Shown here in pieces: positions 53,823 to 62,489 of a stretch of 64,000 bases of DNA. Position 1 is the stretch's first letter; each line of letters starts with the position of its first letter. The translations under genes were made by a program, and so were the position numbers. Origin of the DNA: Limosilactobacillus pontis (lineage in GTDB: Bacteria; Bacillota; Bacilli; Lactobacillales; Lactobacillaceae). The notes under the pieces are model-generated. The model saw only the letters and a program-made list of their open reading frames with translations. It had not been told where the DNA came from and did no database searches. The DNA is taken from positions 62,001-126,000 of the forward strand of contig NZ_PNFV01000002.1 in the NCBI RefSeq assembly GCF_002940945.1. The letters are read 5' to 3'.

Positions 53823-54464
53823 TTAGACGTTCTTTACGGCGTCTGCGATCGGTGTAGTACCGCTGTGCATCATAATAACCTTGCCGATGGTGTTATCAGT
53901 GTTAAGGACATCGGCAAGTACCTGGGCCACGTCTGGAATTGGATTGGTGCGATCGTCGCCATCCCCGAAGCTGACCTTGCCGGTACCCGTTTTTTCAGTC
54001 AAAGGCCCCGGCTGGATGATTGTGTAGTCAAGGTCGGTATCCTTGATTAGGTAGTTATCGGCAAAGAATTTAGCAATGTTATAGTCGGTAATTTCTGCCA
54101 GAGCTGGATAATCAGCCCACTTTTCCGGCTGGAGAGCGTACATCGAACTCAGCATGATATAACGTTTGATTCCTGCCCGTTCAGCAGCCTGCATGGTTTT
54201 GACTGCTCCCATGGCGTCGGTCTGGAGGAGGTCCTGGCCCCGTGAGCCAGCGACGAAGTAAATTGCATTACAGCCTGCCATCAGACTGGCGAGCTTGTCG
54301 ACGTCGCTATGCAGGTCGAGAGTGACAGGGTTGACCCCGGACAGCTGGACGATCTTCTCGGGATGGCGGGCTCCAGCGACCACTTCATTACCCCCGGCGA
54401 CTAGGTCTTTGATCAGTGCGGTGGCCACACGTCCAGAACCACCGGCGATGAATACTTTACTCAT
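53823..54464 (-). CDS. NAD(P)-binding NmrA/YwnB-type oxidoreductase
   Basis: A 213-residue atypical short-chain dehydrogenase. The Rossmann motif is MSKVFIAGGSGRVATALIKD; the middle has NAIYFVAGSRGQDLLQTDAM and YIMLSSMYALQPEKW, and the pattern TDLDYTIIQPGPLTEKTGTG is typical of this NAD(P)H-binding family. The frame opens at 54491 but AAAGGAGG before the ATG at 54464 fixes the start. A dyad upstream suggests control by a regulator. No cofactor partner or substrate is indicated. Confidence 0.87.
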   Translation of the reverse strand: MSKVFIAGGSGRVATALIKDLVAGGNEVVAGARHPEKIVQLSGVNPVTLDLHSDVDKLASLMAGCNAIYFVAGSRGQDLLQTDAMGAVKTMQAAERAGIKRYIMLSSMYALQPEKWADYPALAEITDYNIAKFFADNYLIKDTDLDYTIIQPGPLTEKTGTGKVSFGDGDDRTNPIPDVAQVLADVLNTDNTIGKVIMMHSGTTPIADAVKNV

Positions 54465-54506
54465 GAAAAATGCCTCCTTTGATCTAATCATTCATTTTTA
54501 TTATAA

Positions 54507-54521
54507 CTTACAAATGGTAAG
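54507..54521. promoter_or_regulatory. Dyad operator upstream of the NAD(P)-binding gene
   Basis: CTTAC, five bases, GTAAG is a perfect inverted repeat 43 bases before the start. It resembles the TTAC/GTAA units near the HxlR gene at 63022-63058. Confidence 0.5.
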
Positions 54522-54623
54522 CAAGAAAGGAAAACACTTTGGCCGACGGAAAACTGTAAAGTGAGTTATGATTAATAGTGTAATAGTCAAACCTACGCAT
54601 TTTTATCAAAGAAGGGATATTCA

Positions 54624-55946
54624 ATGACGGAAGAACGTCATCTAACAAGTAAAATGGTTGCTGAATACCAGAAAGAGTTTCACGCGCGCCGGGACGCTGA
54701 TGTGATTGCCCGTGCCGTTCAAAAGAATGGAATCAAAAATGCCAGTGAGGATCCGACGGCTAGTCAGCGTCTCCACCGGGCTTTCTCTTACGAGATCAAG
54801 ACTGGAAAGCCATCTAATCAACGACACAGTGGTCGTTGCTGGTCATTTGCGACTCTGAACACACTCCGTCACAAGTTTGCCACGAAGTATAACTTCAAGG
54901 ATTTCGAGCTATCTCAGAACTACTTATTCTTCTGGGACCGGATTGAGCGGGCCAACATGTACTTCCAAAAGATCATCGAAACGGCTAAGAAGCCACTCCA
55001 CGACCGGACCGTCGACTTTTATCTCAACTTCGCCCTGAATGACGGTGGGCAGTGGGCTAACGCTGCCTCCATCGTCGAGAAATACGGGGTTGTGCCAGAA
55101 TACGTAATGCCTGATACCCATAACACTAGGGATACCAGTGACGTGGCCGAGGTCATGAACTACCTGATGCGCAAGGATGCCCTTGAGTTGCGGCGGATGG
55201 TTAATGACGGTGCCGATAAAGATGAGCTGGCCAAGGCTCAGAAACGGATGATGGCCGATGTCTACAAGGTAGCTGCCTATTCCTTTGGCGAACCACCGAC
55301 AAAGTTTGACCTGGAATACCGGGACGATGACAAAAAGTTCCACCAGGTACTGGATCTGACACCCCTTAAGTTCTACCGGGAGTATTTCGATACCAACCTG
55401 AATGACTATGTCGTGGTTACCAACGCGCCCGATCATGCCTATAACAAGGTTTATGCAATGCCAACCCAGGACAGCGTAGCAGGCGGTATTCCGATCAAGT
55501 TCGTCAACGTACCGTTTAAGTACTTGCAGGAGGCTGCGATGAAGCAGCTGAAGGCCGGTGAGACTGTCTGGGTCGGTAACGACGTCCTCCAGCAGATGGA
55601 TCGTAAGCGGGGATTGATGGATGCTAAACTCTTCCGGCGGGCCGAGCTGCTCGACGTGGACTTTGTGATGGATAAGAAGGACCGTCTAGAATCTAAGCAG
55701 GCGATGGTCTCTCACGCCATGACTCTGACTGGCTTTGACCTGGCCAACGGCGAACCAACCCGGTGGAAGATCGAGAATAGCTGGGGCAAGGATAATGGAG
55801 CCAACGGTTACTTTGTCATGACCCAGGATTGGTTCCAGGAATATACTTACGAGGCAGTCATCAATAAGAAGTACCTTGATGATGACCTCAAGAAATTAGC
55901 AGAGTCACCGGCAGTTGACCTGACAGCTTGGGACTCATTACAATAA
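54624..55946 (+). CDS. pepC: Aminopeptidase C (bleomycin hydrolase family cysteine peptidase)
   Basis: A 440-residue papain-fold cytoplasmic peptidase. Catalytic Cys lies in RHSGRCWSFATLN (about residue 73), His in SHAMTLTGFDLANG and Asn in KIENSWGKDNGANGYF. The C-terminus ends VDLTAWDSLQ, as members need for self-processing geometry. The length equals PepC/PepG of lactobacilli. The ATG has AGAAGGGAT upstream. With PepN it belongs to peptide use. It could be a PepC paralogue (PepE, PepG); the family is certain. Confidence 0.92.
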   Translation: MTEERHLTSKMVAEYQKEFHARRDADVIARAVQKNGIKNASEDPTASQRLHRAFSYEIKTGKPSNQRHSGRCWSFATLNTLRHKFATKYNFKDFELSQNYLFFWDRIERANMYFQKIIETAKKPLHDRTVDFYLNFALNDGGQWANAASIVEKYGVVPEYVMPDTHNTRDTSDVAEVMNYLMRKDALELRRMVNDGADKDELAKAQKRMMADVYKVAAYSFGEPPTKFDLEYRDDDKKFHQVLDLTPLKFYREYFDTNLNDYVVVTNAPDHAYNKVYAMPTQDSVAGGIPIKFVNVPFKYLQEAAMKQLKAGETVWVGNDVLQQMDRKRGLMDAKLFRRAELLDVDFVMDKKDRLESKQAMVSHAMTLTGFDLANGEPTRWKIENSWGKDNGANGYFVMTQDWFQEYTYEAVINKKYLDDDLKKLAESPAVDLTAWDSLQ

Positions 55947-56022
55947 GCGTGACGAAGGCGGTGTAGGGGACCTCTCCGGTACCGTCTTTATTTTCTTTAT
56001 TTATTTAAAGGAGGAGATCGTA

Positions 56023-57561
56023 ATGGCAGAAGAAAAGGTTATCAATAACTACTTCTATGACGAAGCAGCTTACGATTATCACGATGGTGGCTACGTCCCA
56101 TTGGTGGAACCGCAGACTCCCCAGCAGCCGTTGAACATTCCAGGGCTTTTAAAGCCGGACAAGGAAACGGCAACAGACATGTATTACACGATTGTGGCGC
56201 AGACAGGGGAGGTGCAGCTTCTGCCAGGCAAGAAGACGAAGACCTGGGGCTATAACGGTCCCCTGTTGGGTAAAACCGTGGTCTTTAAGCGGGGCAAGAC
56301 TATTCACGTCCACCTCGTCAACCACTTGCCTGAAGTCACGACTTTCCACTGGCATGGCCTGGCTATCCCCGGCCCAATTGAGGATGGTGGCTGTCACGCC
56401 CCGGTTTACCCTGGTAAGAGCCGGGATGTCACCTTCAAGATCGACCAGCCGGCCGCCTTTGTTTGGCTTCATGCTCATCCGTGTCCGTCAACAGCGGAGC
56501 AGGTTTGGCACGGCCTGGCTGCTGGCGCGATTGTCCAAGACGACCACGAGGCCAGCCTGCCCCTGCCGCGTAATTACGGGGTCGATGACATCCCGATCAT
56601 CCTGCAGGACCGGCGTTTCCACGAGGATAACCAGTGGGATTACCGAGCTGATTACGATCCAGACGGGGTTGCAGGGCCGACACCGATGATTAACGGGACG
56701 ATCAATCCATACTTTGACGTCACTACGCAGAAAGTCCGCCTCCGCTTTCTTGACGGGGCTAACCGGCGTGAGTTCCGCCTCCACTTCAGCGACGATCTTG
56801 AATTTACCCAGATTGCTGGTGACCTGAGTCTTTTGCCGCATCCGGTTAAGATGACCAAGCTGCTGATCACCTGTGCCGAGCGGCAGGAGATCGTCGTCGA
56901 CTTCGGTAAGTACAAACCAGGTGATGTGGTTACCCTGTACTCCGACAATGTACCGCTTGTACGCTTTAGGATCCATGAGTTCAAACCAGACCATACCGAA
57001 ATCCCCCAGACTCTCTTCAAGACGCCGGACCCGGCGGCCGATCCAGACCTGCCCGTCCACCACGTTACCCTGGACGGGATGGACGAGTCCGTGGCGATGA
57101 ACGGTAAGAAGTTCAAGATGGACCGGATTGACTACAAGATGCCACTACACAAGGTGCAGATCTGGGACATTGAGAACACTAATCCAGCGCCCGGCATGAT
57201 TCACCCTTACCATATGCATGGTACCGCATTTGAGGTGATTTCCCGTGATGGCCACGCCCCGTACCCGAACGAACTCGGATTGAAGGATACTGTGGCGGTT
57301 AACCCGGGCGAGCACGTTCAGGTCAAGGTCTGGTTTAACGTGGCCGGGGTCTTTATGTACCACTGCCACATCATCGAGCATGAGGACGGCGGGATGATGG
57401 CTCAACTACAAGTTATCGATCCGGCTGATCCTGATAAGAAATATCACCTGATGAACCACATGACACTGATGAAGGCCTTTGCTGAGGAGCGGCACGTGCC
57501 AATGGACCAGCTTTGGCTTGGCGGCATGGAATCCTATAAGAAGATGGGGATGGAAATGTAG
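56023..57561 (+). CDS. Multicopper oxidase
   Basis: A 512-residue three-domain cupredoxin oxidase with no signal peptide visible. All four copper motifs are present: TFHWHGLA, FVWLHAHPCPS, IHPYHMHGTAF and MYHCHIIEHEDGGMM, the last with a methionine axial position. These enzymes oxidise phenols, amines or metal ions and reduce oxygen to water; lactobacillus members are reported to act on biogenic amines. AAAGGAGG precedes the ATG. It follows pepC across a weak hairpin (about 55960-55990) and ends one base before the converging TetR gene. Confidence 0.93.
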   Translation: MAEEKVINNYFYDEAAYDYHDGGYVPLVEPQTPQQPLNIPGLLKPDKETATDMYYTIVAQTGEVQLLPGKKTKTWGYNGPLLGKTVVFKRGKTIHVHLVNHLPEVTTFHWHGLAIPGPIEDGGCHAPVYPGKSRDVTFKIDQPAAFVWLHAHPCPSTAEQVWHGLAAGAIVQDDHEASLPLPRNYGVDDIPIILQDRRFHEDNQWDYRADYDPDGVAGPTPMINGTINPYFDVTTQKVRLRFLDGANRREFRLHFSDDLEFTQIAGDLSLLPHPVKMTKLLITCAERQEIVVDFGKYKPGDVVTLYSDNVPLVRFRIHEFKPDHTEIPQTLFKTPDPAADPDLPVHHVTLDGMDESVAMNGKKFKMDRIDYKMPLHKVQIWDIENTNPAPGMIHPYHMHGTAFEVISRDGHAPYPNELGLKDTVAVNPGEHVQVKVWFNVAGVFMYHCHIIEHEDGGMMAQLQVIDPADPDKKYHLMNHMTLMKAFAEERHVPMDQLWLGGMESYKKMGMEM

Positions 57562-57562
57562 C

Positions 57563-58159
57563 TTAGTGGCTGAGGGCCTGATAACCACCCATGGTAAACC
57601 GGTTGAGAAGTTCAACCTGATGAAGCCACTCCTCATTCTTGTTAAAATGATTGGCGCGATTGACTGCAAAGGAGCCATGAAGAATGTATAGAAAGAGTGT
57701 TTCAGCATCCTTGGTGGAAAGACCTGTTTTCTTCTGGATTGAAGGGATCACGCTAGCTCGTTCATGAGCCATGATCCGACCGACGATGTATTCGCTCAGG
57801 TCAGGATCCAAGAGTAGTTTACGGTACTTAATAGAATTACCGACCCGTTGGCAAGCAGGAATCAATGATTCGTTCTTTTTCAGATAGTCAACGTTTAAAT
57901 CTGTTTCCGCATTGGATAAATGGTGCTCGGGCATTGCTAAGAGGGCATCATCAAGAACTGCATTGAGGACGTCGGTGATACTATCAAAATGCAGGTAAAA
58001 AGTAGAGCGGCTAAGTTCGGCAAGGTGGCAGAGCTTGGTAACGGTGATTTGGGAATACGCCATTTTCTGAATCAGGTCCAAAAAGCTGTCCTTGATAAGG
58101 TTAATGGTGTAAATGGTCCGCCGATCGGTTTTCCGTGGTTGAGAATTATTAGTTGACAA
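57563..58159 (-). CDS. TetR-family regulator of the sirtuin-like genes
   Basis: A 198-residue TetR protein. The helix-turn-helix is in ITVTKLCHLAELSRSTFYLH (about residues 38-57) and the C-terminal ligand domain is all-helical. The start is a TTG at 58159 with a poor ribosome site; no ATG is near. It is divergent from the two Sir2-like genes and a perfect dyad sits in their promoter, so it probably represses them. The inducer is unknown. Confidence 0.85.
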   Translation of the reverse strand: MSTNNSQPRKTDRRTIYTINLIKDSFLDLIQKMAYSQITVTKLCHLAELSRSTFYLHFDSITDVLNAVLDDALLAMPEHHLSNAETDLNVDYLKKNESLIPACQRVGNSIKYRKLLLDPDLSEYIVGRIMAHERASVIPSIQKKTGLSTKDAETLFLYILHGSFAVNRANHFNKNEEWLHQVELLNRFTMGGYQALSH

Positions 58160-58187
58160 AATATCACGACACTTTCTGAGATTCGTT

Positions 58188-58228
58188 GAGAAGTAGACAA
58201 CTTTGTAGTTGTGTACTTCTCTTTTTTT
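58188..58228 (+). terminator. Hairpin with seven T in the TetR-sirtuin divergent region
   Basis: GAGAAGTA (58188-58195) pairs with TACTTCTC, and ACAAC with GTTGT inside; a T run follows. It points along the plus strand, yet no plus-strand gene lies between 57561 and 58188. It may stop an unseen small transcript or antisense from the TetR gene. Confidence 0.6.
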
Positions 58229-58249
58229 ATGGTTTACATTATTCTAATT

Positions 58250-58279
58250 TTACAAAGTTAACGACACAGTGTCTATAAA
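58250..58279 (+). promoter_or_regulatory. Sirtuin operon promoter with TetR operator in the spacer
   Basis: TTACAA (58250-58255), 18 bases, TATAAA (58274-58279). The spacer holds GACACAGTGTC (58263-58273), a perfect 11-bp dyad directly before the -10. A protein bound there would block polymerase. Confidence 0.65.
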
Positions 58280-58307
58280 TAAGCAAAGCGTTTAGGAGGA
58301 GAGACAA

Positions 58308-58988
58308 TTGACGGCAATCAAAGCGGCTCAACAATTACTACGAACAGCAGATGCTGTATTGATTAGTGCCAGCAACGGGCTTTCCATCAGTGAAGGCTAC
58401 AATATTTTTGCCAACGACACAGCTTTTCAGCGTTACTTTGGTAAGTTTGCTCAGCAATATGGGATTACCAGCATCCTTCAGGGAGCCCAGGCACTTTTAC
58501 CAGCTTCCGCACACTGTGAATTTATCCATCAACTACATAAATACATGATTGATGATTATCAGGGTAGTGAAACGTTTCGGCAGTTGAAACAACTAGTTGC
58601 GGGGAAGGACTATTTTGTAATTACGTCTAATGCTGATCAGCACTTTCAGCAGAACGGCTTTGATCCACAACGCATCTGGGAAGTGGAGGGTGACTTTTTT
58701 GATGTAAAGATGCATAGCCTCGAATGGGAGACACAGCAGCGAGCTTGCCAAGACTTCATTCAACAGTATGCTGATCGACAACTTGTCCAGCTGGAACTGG
58801 GAATTGGGGCTGCTAATCAATTGATTAAGGCGCCACTAATGCGGATGGTGGCGACCCATCCCCAGTGGCGCTACGTTACGTTGAATCTTCCTGATGAAAT
58901 CAGTATTTTACCGGTAATTCAGCCTCAGGCAATTGGCTTAGCAGGAGATCTCAAGCAGACATTGGCACAGTTAGTAAGGGAGAATTAG
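58308..58988 (+). CDS. Sir2-like protein without zinc cysteines (degenerate)
   Basis: A 226-residue protein of the sirtuin fold. The NAD loop reads ISASNGLSISEGYN (residues 19-32) in place of GAGISxxxG, and TSNADQHF (106-113) in place of TQNxDxLH. The position of the catalytic His (normally in HG) holds Glu in EVEGDF (125-130). There are no zinc-ribbon cysteines. So it can probably bind a nucleotide but may lack sirtuin catalysis. It starts with a TTG at 58308, seven bases after AGGAGGA, and the second Sir2-like gene starts two bases after its stop. Confidence 0.8.
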   Translation: MTAIKAAQQLLRTADAVLISASNGLSISEGYNIFANDTAFQRYFGKFAQQYGITSILQGAQALLPASAHCEFIHQLHKYMIDDYQGSETFRQLKQLVAGKDYFVITSNADQHFQQNGFDPQRIWEVEGDFFDVKMHSLEWETQQRACQDFIQQYADRQLVQLELGIGAANQLIKAPLMRMVATHPQWRYVTLNLPDEISILPVIQPQAIGLAGDLKQTLAQLVREN

Positions 58989-58989
58989 G

Positions 58990-59970
58990 ATGAATCAATC
59001 ACTATATGAACAGTTAGTCATGCAGACACAGATGAATTACTCGCAATATTACGGTGTATATGCAAATGGCGGTACGCCGGTTAAACTAACCGAACACCAT
59101 CCCTTGGCTTATGATCAGCAGGTTAAAAGCTTTGCTGAAAAGGTAAAAACAGCAGATCACATAATCGTGGGTGGGGCTTCAGGATTATCCGCCGCTGGTG
59201 GTGGTGACTTTTACTATACTGCGACGCCGTCCTACCAACGGGCCTTTAAGCGGTTCTATGATAAGTATCACTTTGCGGGGGCCTTTGCCGGAATGCGGCA
59301 CCACTGGAATAGTCGGGGTGAATTCTGGGGATACTTGGCTACCTTCCTGCATACGACTCTTCACGCTCCAGTTCGGGAGCCATACAAGGATCTACAGGCC
59401 ATCCTTCAAGGTAAGGACTACTTCATTCTAACCACGAACCAGGACACCCAAGCAATCAAGGCTTTCCCAGAAGAAAAGGTTGCGCAGATTCAGGGGGATC
59501 ATCGTTTCTTTCAATGCAGCCAGCAGTGTATGGATGACGTATGGGACGCTACAGAGAAAGTTGATGAGATGTATGACTACCTTGAGGAACATGATACAAC
59601 GATAATTCCGGATGATATGATTCCACGTTGTCCACATTGCGGGGCCGAAGCTTTTCCATGGGTCCGCGGTTACGGGAATTTTCTGGAAGGGAGCCGGTAT
59701 CAAGAACAGTATCAAAAGATTTCTGATGACATTGAGGAGCATCTTCATGACCAACATCTGCTATTTCTCGAACTAGGGGTTGGTCGAATGACCCCGATGT
59801 TTATCCAGGAGCCTTTCTGGGCCCTTACCAATAACCTCGCGGGGGCCTACGACGTGATGATTAACCGGGACTACCAGTTCCTCCCGCAGCAAATTGAGGA
59901 CAAGGGCATCGCGATCAAGGGGGATATTGCAAAGGTCTTAAAGGATGTCCGTCAACAACTAAATTATTAA
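58990..59970 (+). CDS. Sir2-family protein, class-M-like
   Basis: A 326-residue sirtuin. The NAD-binding loop is VGGASGLSAAGGGDF (60-74) and the ribose and nicotinamide region TTNQDTQ (148-154). The zinc ribbon is intact with Cys 176, 180, 214 and 217 (QCSQQC and CPHCG). The catalytic HG is replaced by QG (Gln168 in IQGDHRFF), a change known from class M sirtuins (SirTM), which act as ADP-ribosyltransferases on lipoylated GcvH-like proteins. The macrodomain, GcvH-L and LplA2 partners of SirTM operons are not in this window. It pairs with the degenerate Sir2 protein upstream. Confidence 0.85.
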   Translation: MNQSLYEQLVMQTQMNYSQYYGVYANGGTPVKLTEHHPLAYDQQVKSFAEKVKTADHIIVGGASGLSAAGGGDFYYTATPSYQRAFKRFYDKYHFAGAFAGMRHHWNSRGEFWGYLATFLHTTLHAPVREPYKDLQAILQGKDYFILTTNQDTQAIKAFPEEKVAQIQGDHRFFQCSQQCMDDVWDATEKVDEMYDYLEEHDTTIIPDDMIPRCPHCGAEAFPWVRGYGNFLEGSRYQEQYQKISDDIEEHLHDQHLLFLELGVGRMTPMFIQEPFWALTNNLAGAYDVMINRDYQFLPQQIEDKGIAIKGDIAKVLKDVRQQLNY

Positions 59971-59972
59971 CT

Positions 59973-60010
59973 TAAAGTGGAATGGTTGAACTGATCATTC
60001 CGCTTTTATT
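59973..60010 (+). terminator. Terminator of the sirtuin operon
   Basis: AAAGTGGAATG and CATTCCGCTTT pair with one G-T, followed by TATT. Confidence 0.72.
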
Positions 60011-60092
60011 GTTCATCCGTCTCTTGATCGTCTCTTTTGTTCTTAAGATTAAATAATAAGGTTAAGCTAACCATAAGACAGCGTTATTAAGA

Positions 60093-60120
60093 TTGCTATC
60101 CCAATGGTAACTGCTAGAAT
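60093..60120 (+). promoter_or_regulatory. Promoter upstream of the CsbD gene
   Basis: TTGCTA (60093-60098), 16 bases, TAGAAT (60115-60120). The region 60011-60092 shows nothing else. Confidence 0.55.
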
Positions 60121-60220
60121 TAGAGACAAGCAATATCACTAGTCAAGAATTAAGGAAGGGAGGATCGTTATCATCGAGCTGTCAGTTACTAAGTATTTAA
60201 TAATAGAAAGGCTGATGTGC

Positions 60221-60403
60221 ATGGTTAGCGATAAACACGGATTAAAAGATCGCGTGGTCGGAACCTTTAAGGAGTTAAAGGGTAAGGCGACGAACGATAA
60301 AACAGAGGAAATGGTCGGTAAACTCCGTAAGGCCAAGGGTAAGATTAAAGACAAGGCTCGGGACTTGAAGGACGACTTAGACAAGAAGAAAAAGGAGGCG
60401 TAG
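60221..60403 (+). CDS. CsbD-family stress protein
   Basis: A 60-residue, charged, helix-forming protein. The core GLKDRVVGTFKELKGKATND followed by Lys-rich KAKGKIKDKARDLKDDLDKK is the CsbD pattern. Members accumulate under general stress; the role is unknown. I chose the ATG at 60221 (AGAAAGG nine bases earlier) over 60215, which is too close to that site. The GlsB-type gene starts 4 bases after its stop. Confidence 0.82.
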   Translation: MVSDKHGLKDRVVGTFKELKGKATNDKTEEMVGKLRKAKGKIKDKARDLKDDLDKKKKEA

Positions 60404-60407
60404 TATT

Positions 60408-60656
60408 ATGCATTGGTTATGGGTATTAATTGTTGGTGGAATTATCGGTTTGATTGCTGGTGCCATTACCCATCGGGGTGGCTCCATGGGCGTTATCAGC
60501 AACGTGATTGCCGGTTTAGTCGGTTCGTTAGTTGGTGAAGCAATTTTGGGATCCTGGGGTCCACAAGTTGCTGGAATGGCGATTGTTCCATCGGTGATTG
60601 GAGCGGTGATTCTAGTATTGATCGTTTCGATGATCTTCGGAATTCGTCGGACCTGA
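60408..60656 (+). CDS. GlsB/YeaQ/YmgE-family small membrane protein
   Basis: An 82-residue protein with three hydrophobic segments, of the transglycosylase-associated protein family (GlsB). The pattern GGIIGLIAGAITHRGGSMGV and GLVGSLVGEAILG is characteristic. It is co-expressed with CsbD (AAAGGAGG lies at the end of that gene). In other lactic acid bacteria such proteins are stress-induced; the name does not prove enzymatic activity. Confidence 0.85.
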   Translation: MHWLWVLIVGGIIGLIAGAITHRGGSMGVISNVIAGLVGSLVGEAILGSWGPQVAGMAIVPSVIGAVILVLIVSMIFGIRRT

Positions 60657-60665
60657 ATAATTAGA

Positions 60666-60716
60666 AAAAATAACACCAAGAGGCACTTCAACTTCGATGC
60701 TTCTTGGTGTTATTTT
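60666..60716. terminator. Bidirectional terminator
   Basis: AATAACACCAAGA and TCTTGGTGTTATT form a long stem, with A and T runs at the ends, between GlsB and the converging Rrf2 gene. Confidence 0.85.
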
Positions 60717-61138
60717 GTATGGTTATACTGTTTGATCTGTTGGACAACATCGGCGAGGGTGATCGCCCGCATTCGTTGGAAGGCGGCTGCCTGAATTTCT
60801 TGGTAATAGGTACTGAGAACCGGCTGGATAGCCCTGCCGACCTGACACTGGGGGTTGGTGGCTGGATCGACGTGCAAGAGATCGTGGTCCATCTGGATGG
60901 CCCGGTAGATTTCTAGCAGGGTAATTGTTTTGGGCTGCCGAGCCAGGGTTGGTTCGGGTCGGCCTGGCTGGGTGACCAGCAGTCCCGCCTGGCGGAGATC
61001 AGCCATCAATTTCCGGATGGCGCTTGGGTTGGCCTCGATACTATTGGCAATCGCTTTACTCGACCGATCCCCGTCGCAATTGATGACTAGGTAGGCCAGC
61101 AGGTGAATGGCATCACTGAATTTGTAGGAATATCTCAT
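60710..61138 (-). CDS. Rrf2-family regulator (second)
   Basis: A 142-residue Rrf2 protein, related in style to the one at 28687: FSDAIHLLAYLVINCDGDRS, then KAIANSIEANPSAIRKLMAD, and DPATNPQCQVGRAIQP with a single cysteine in the same place. It also lacks a three-cysteine cluster. It is divergent from an MFS exporter and may control it. No palindrome as clear as the 28-bp one appears in the 115 bases between. Confidence 0.87.
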   Translation of the reverse strand: MRYSYKFSDAIHLLAYLVINCDGDRSSKAIANSIEANPSAIRKLMADLRQAGLLVTQPGRPEPTLARQPKTITLLEIYRAIQMDHDLLHVDPATNPQCQVGRAIQPVLSTYYQEIQAAAFQRMRAITLADVVQQIKQYNHTK

Positions 61139-61253
61139 AATGCCTTTATTTTAGTCAGTTCTTCGGGGCGAAACAAGCACTTTTAACTGATCAAGAGTTA
61201 GTTTCACATGAAACACGCGGTATAATAAATAAATAGATGGAAGATGATATTCA

Positions 61254-62438
61254 ATGACCAAATCCAAAAATAGGGAGAGGGTATACTCCAAGGACGTCAT
61301 CCTGGTCATGGCGGCCTCCTTCTTCTTTATGTTTAGCAATATGTACTGCAACCCGTTGATTAATGGTTACGCCCAGAAGCTCGGGGCCAGTAGCGCCTTT
61401 GCTGGGATCATTGTTGGTATGATGAGCATCGTGGCGATGTTCCTTCGGCCGGTTGCTGGCAACCTTACCGATCGGTTTTCAAAGTACCAGCTATCCTTTA
61501 TCGGTGGGGCGCTCAGCTTCATCGGGGTATTGGGCTACGTGCTCACGCCTAACAGCGGCCTGCTTCTGTTGTTTCGCCTAATTAATGGTACTGGCTACGT
61601 GCTATGCACAGTTTGCATGACCACCTGGCTCTCGTACCTGGTGCCATTTTCTCATGTTGGTGAGGCAATGAGCTTTTACGGGATTATGAACGCCCTAGCA
61701 ATGGCCTTTGCACCAGCGGTCTCAATCAACCTTTACCGAGTGATCGGCTATCGGGAGGCGATTATTCTCTCGGCCTTGTCTGCTCTCATGATGGTGGTGA
61801 CAATCCAGTTTGTCGGCAATCGGGCAAAACCTGTTGTTCGAAAGCATACCGCGAGTCAGCATCGCTTTAAGATCATCCAGCGAGATTCAATCCCGGTGGC
61901 TTGCCTGGTTGCCCTGTTTGCCATCCCGTACTTTGCTACCCAGGCGGACATCGTCACGTACACAGAACAGCGGAACCTACCGATCGCCGTTGGGGCATAC
62001 TTTTTGATATACGCCGCTGTCCTGTTGTTGATCCGGCTGTTCCTGCGTAATCAGTTTGATACCGTTCGTTTTGGCCCGTGGCTGATCACCAGTACGGTTG
62101 CCACGGCCTTCTATTTGGTAATGCTGACGATTATGCGGACCAACTGGGAGATGGCCCTGGCGGCTGCCGGGATGGCGTTTGGCTACGGAATTATCTATTC
62201 AGTCTGTCAATCGACGGCGATGATGCTGGCACCGCAGGAAGAACGCGGACTGGCAAGTTCCACCTTTTTCCTTGGGTTGGACGTCGGAATGTCGCTGGGA
62301 CCGATCATTGGCGGTTTCATCGATAGTACAGTACCGGAGAAGTATTTCTACCCGGTCATGCTAGTGATTATCCCGTTAGTTCTCTTGATCTACCTTGCCA
62401 ACCGGCAGAAACTGAATCACGCAATTGACCAACACTAA
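61254..62438 (+). CDS. Major facilitator superfamily transporter
   Basis: A 394-residue membrane protein with 12 segments. The loop 2-3 motif reads LRPVAGNLTDRFSKYQL, close to the MFS motif A. The style is that of drug or metabolite exporters. Divergent from an Rrf2 regulator. The ATG has GGAAGATG upstream, a modest site. Substrate unknown. Confidence 0.85.
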   Translation: MTKSKNRERVYSKDVILVMAASFFFMFSNMYCNPLINGYAQKLGASSAFAGIIVGMMSIVAMFLRPVAGNLTDRFSKYQLSFIGGALSFIGVLGYVLTPNSGLLLLFRLINGTGYVLCTVCMTTWLSYLVPFSHVGEAMSFYGIMNALAMAFAPAVSINLYRVIGYREAIILSALSALMMVVTIQFVGNRAKPVVRKHTASQHRFKIIQRDSIPVACLVALFAIPYFATQADIVTYTEQRNLPIAVGAYFLIYAAVLLLIRLFLRNQFDTVRFGPWLITSTVATAFYLVMLTIMRTNWEMALAAAGMAFGYGIIYSVCQSTAMMLAPQEERGLASSTFFLGLDVGMSLGPIIGGFIDSTVPEKYFYPVMLVIIPLVLLIYLANRQKLNHAIDQH

Positions 62439-62443
62439 AAATT

Positions 62444-62488
62444 AAAAATACCACCCGATAAATTTACGGATTTATCGGGTGATATTTT
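62444..62488. terminator. Bidirectional terminator
   Basis: AAAATACCACCCGATAAAT and ATTTATCGGGTGATATTTT are almost perfect arms. It separates the MFS gene from the converging HxlR gene. Confidence 0.9.
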
Positions 62489-62489
62489 C

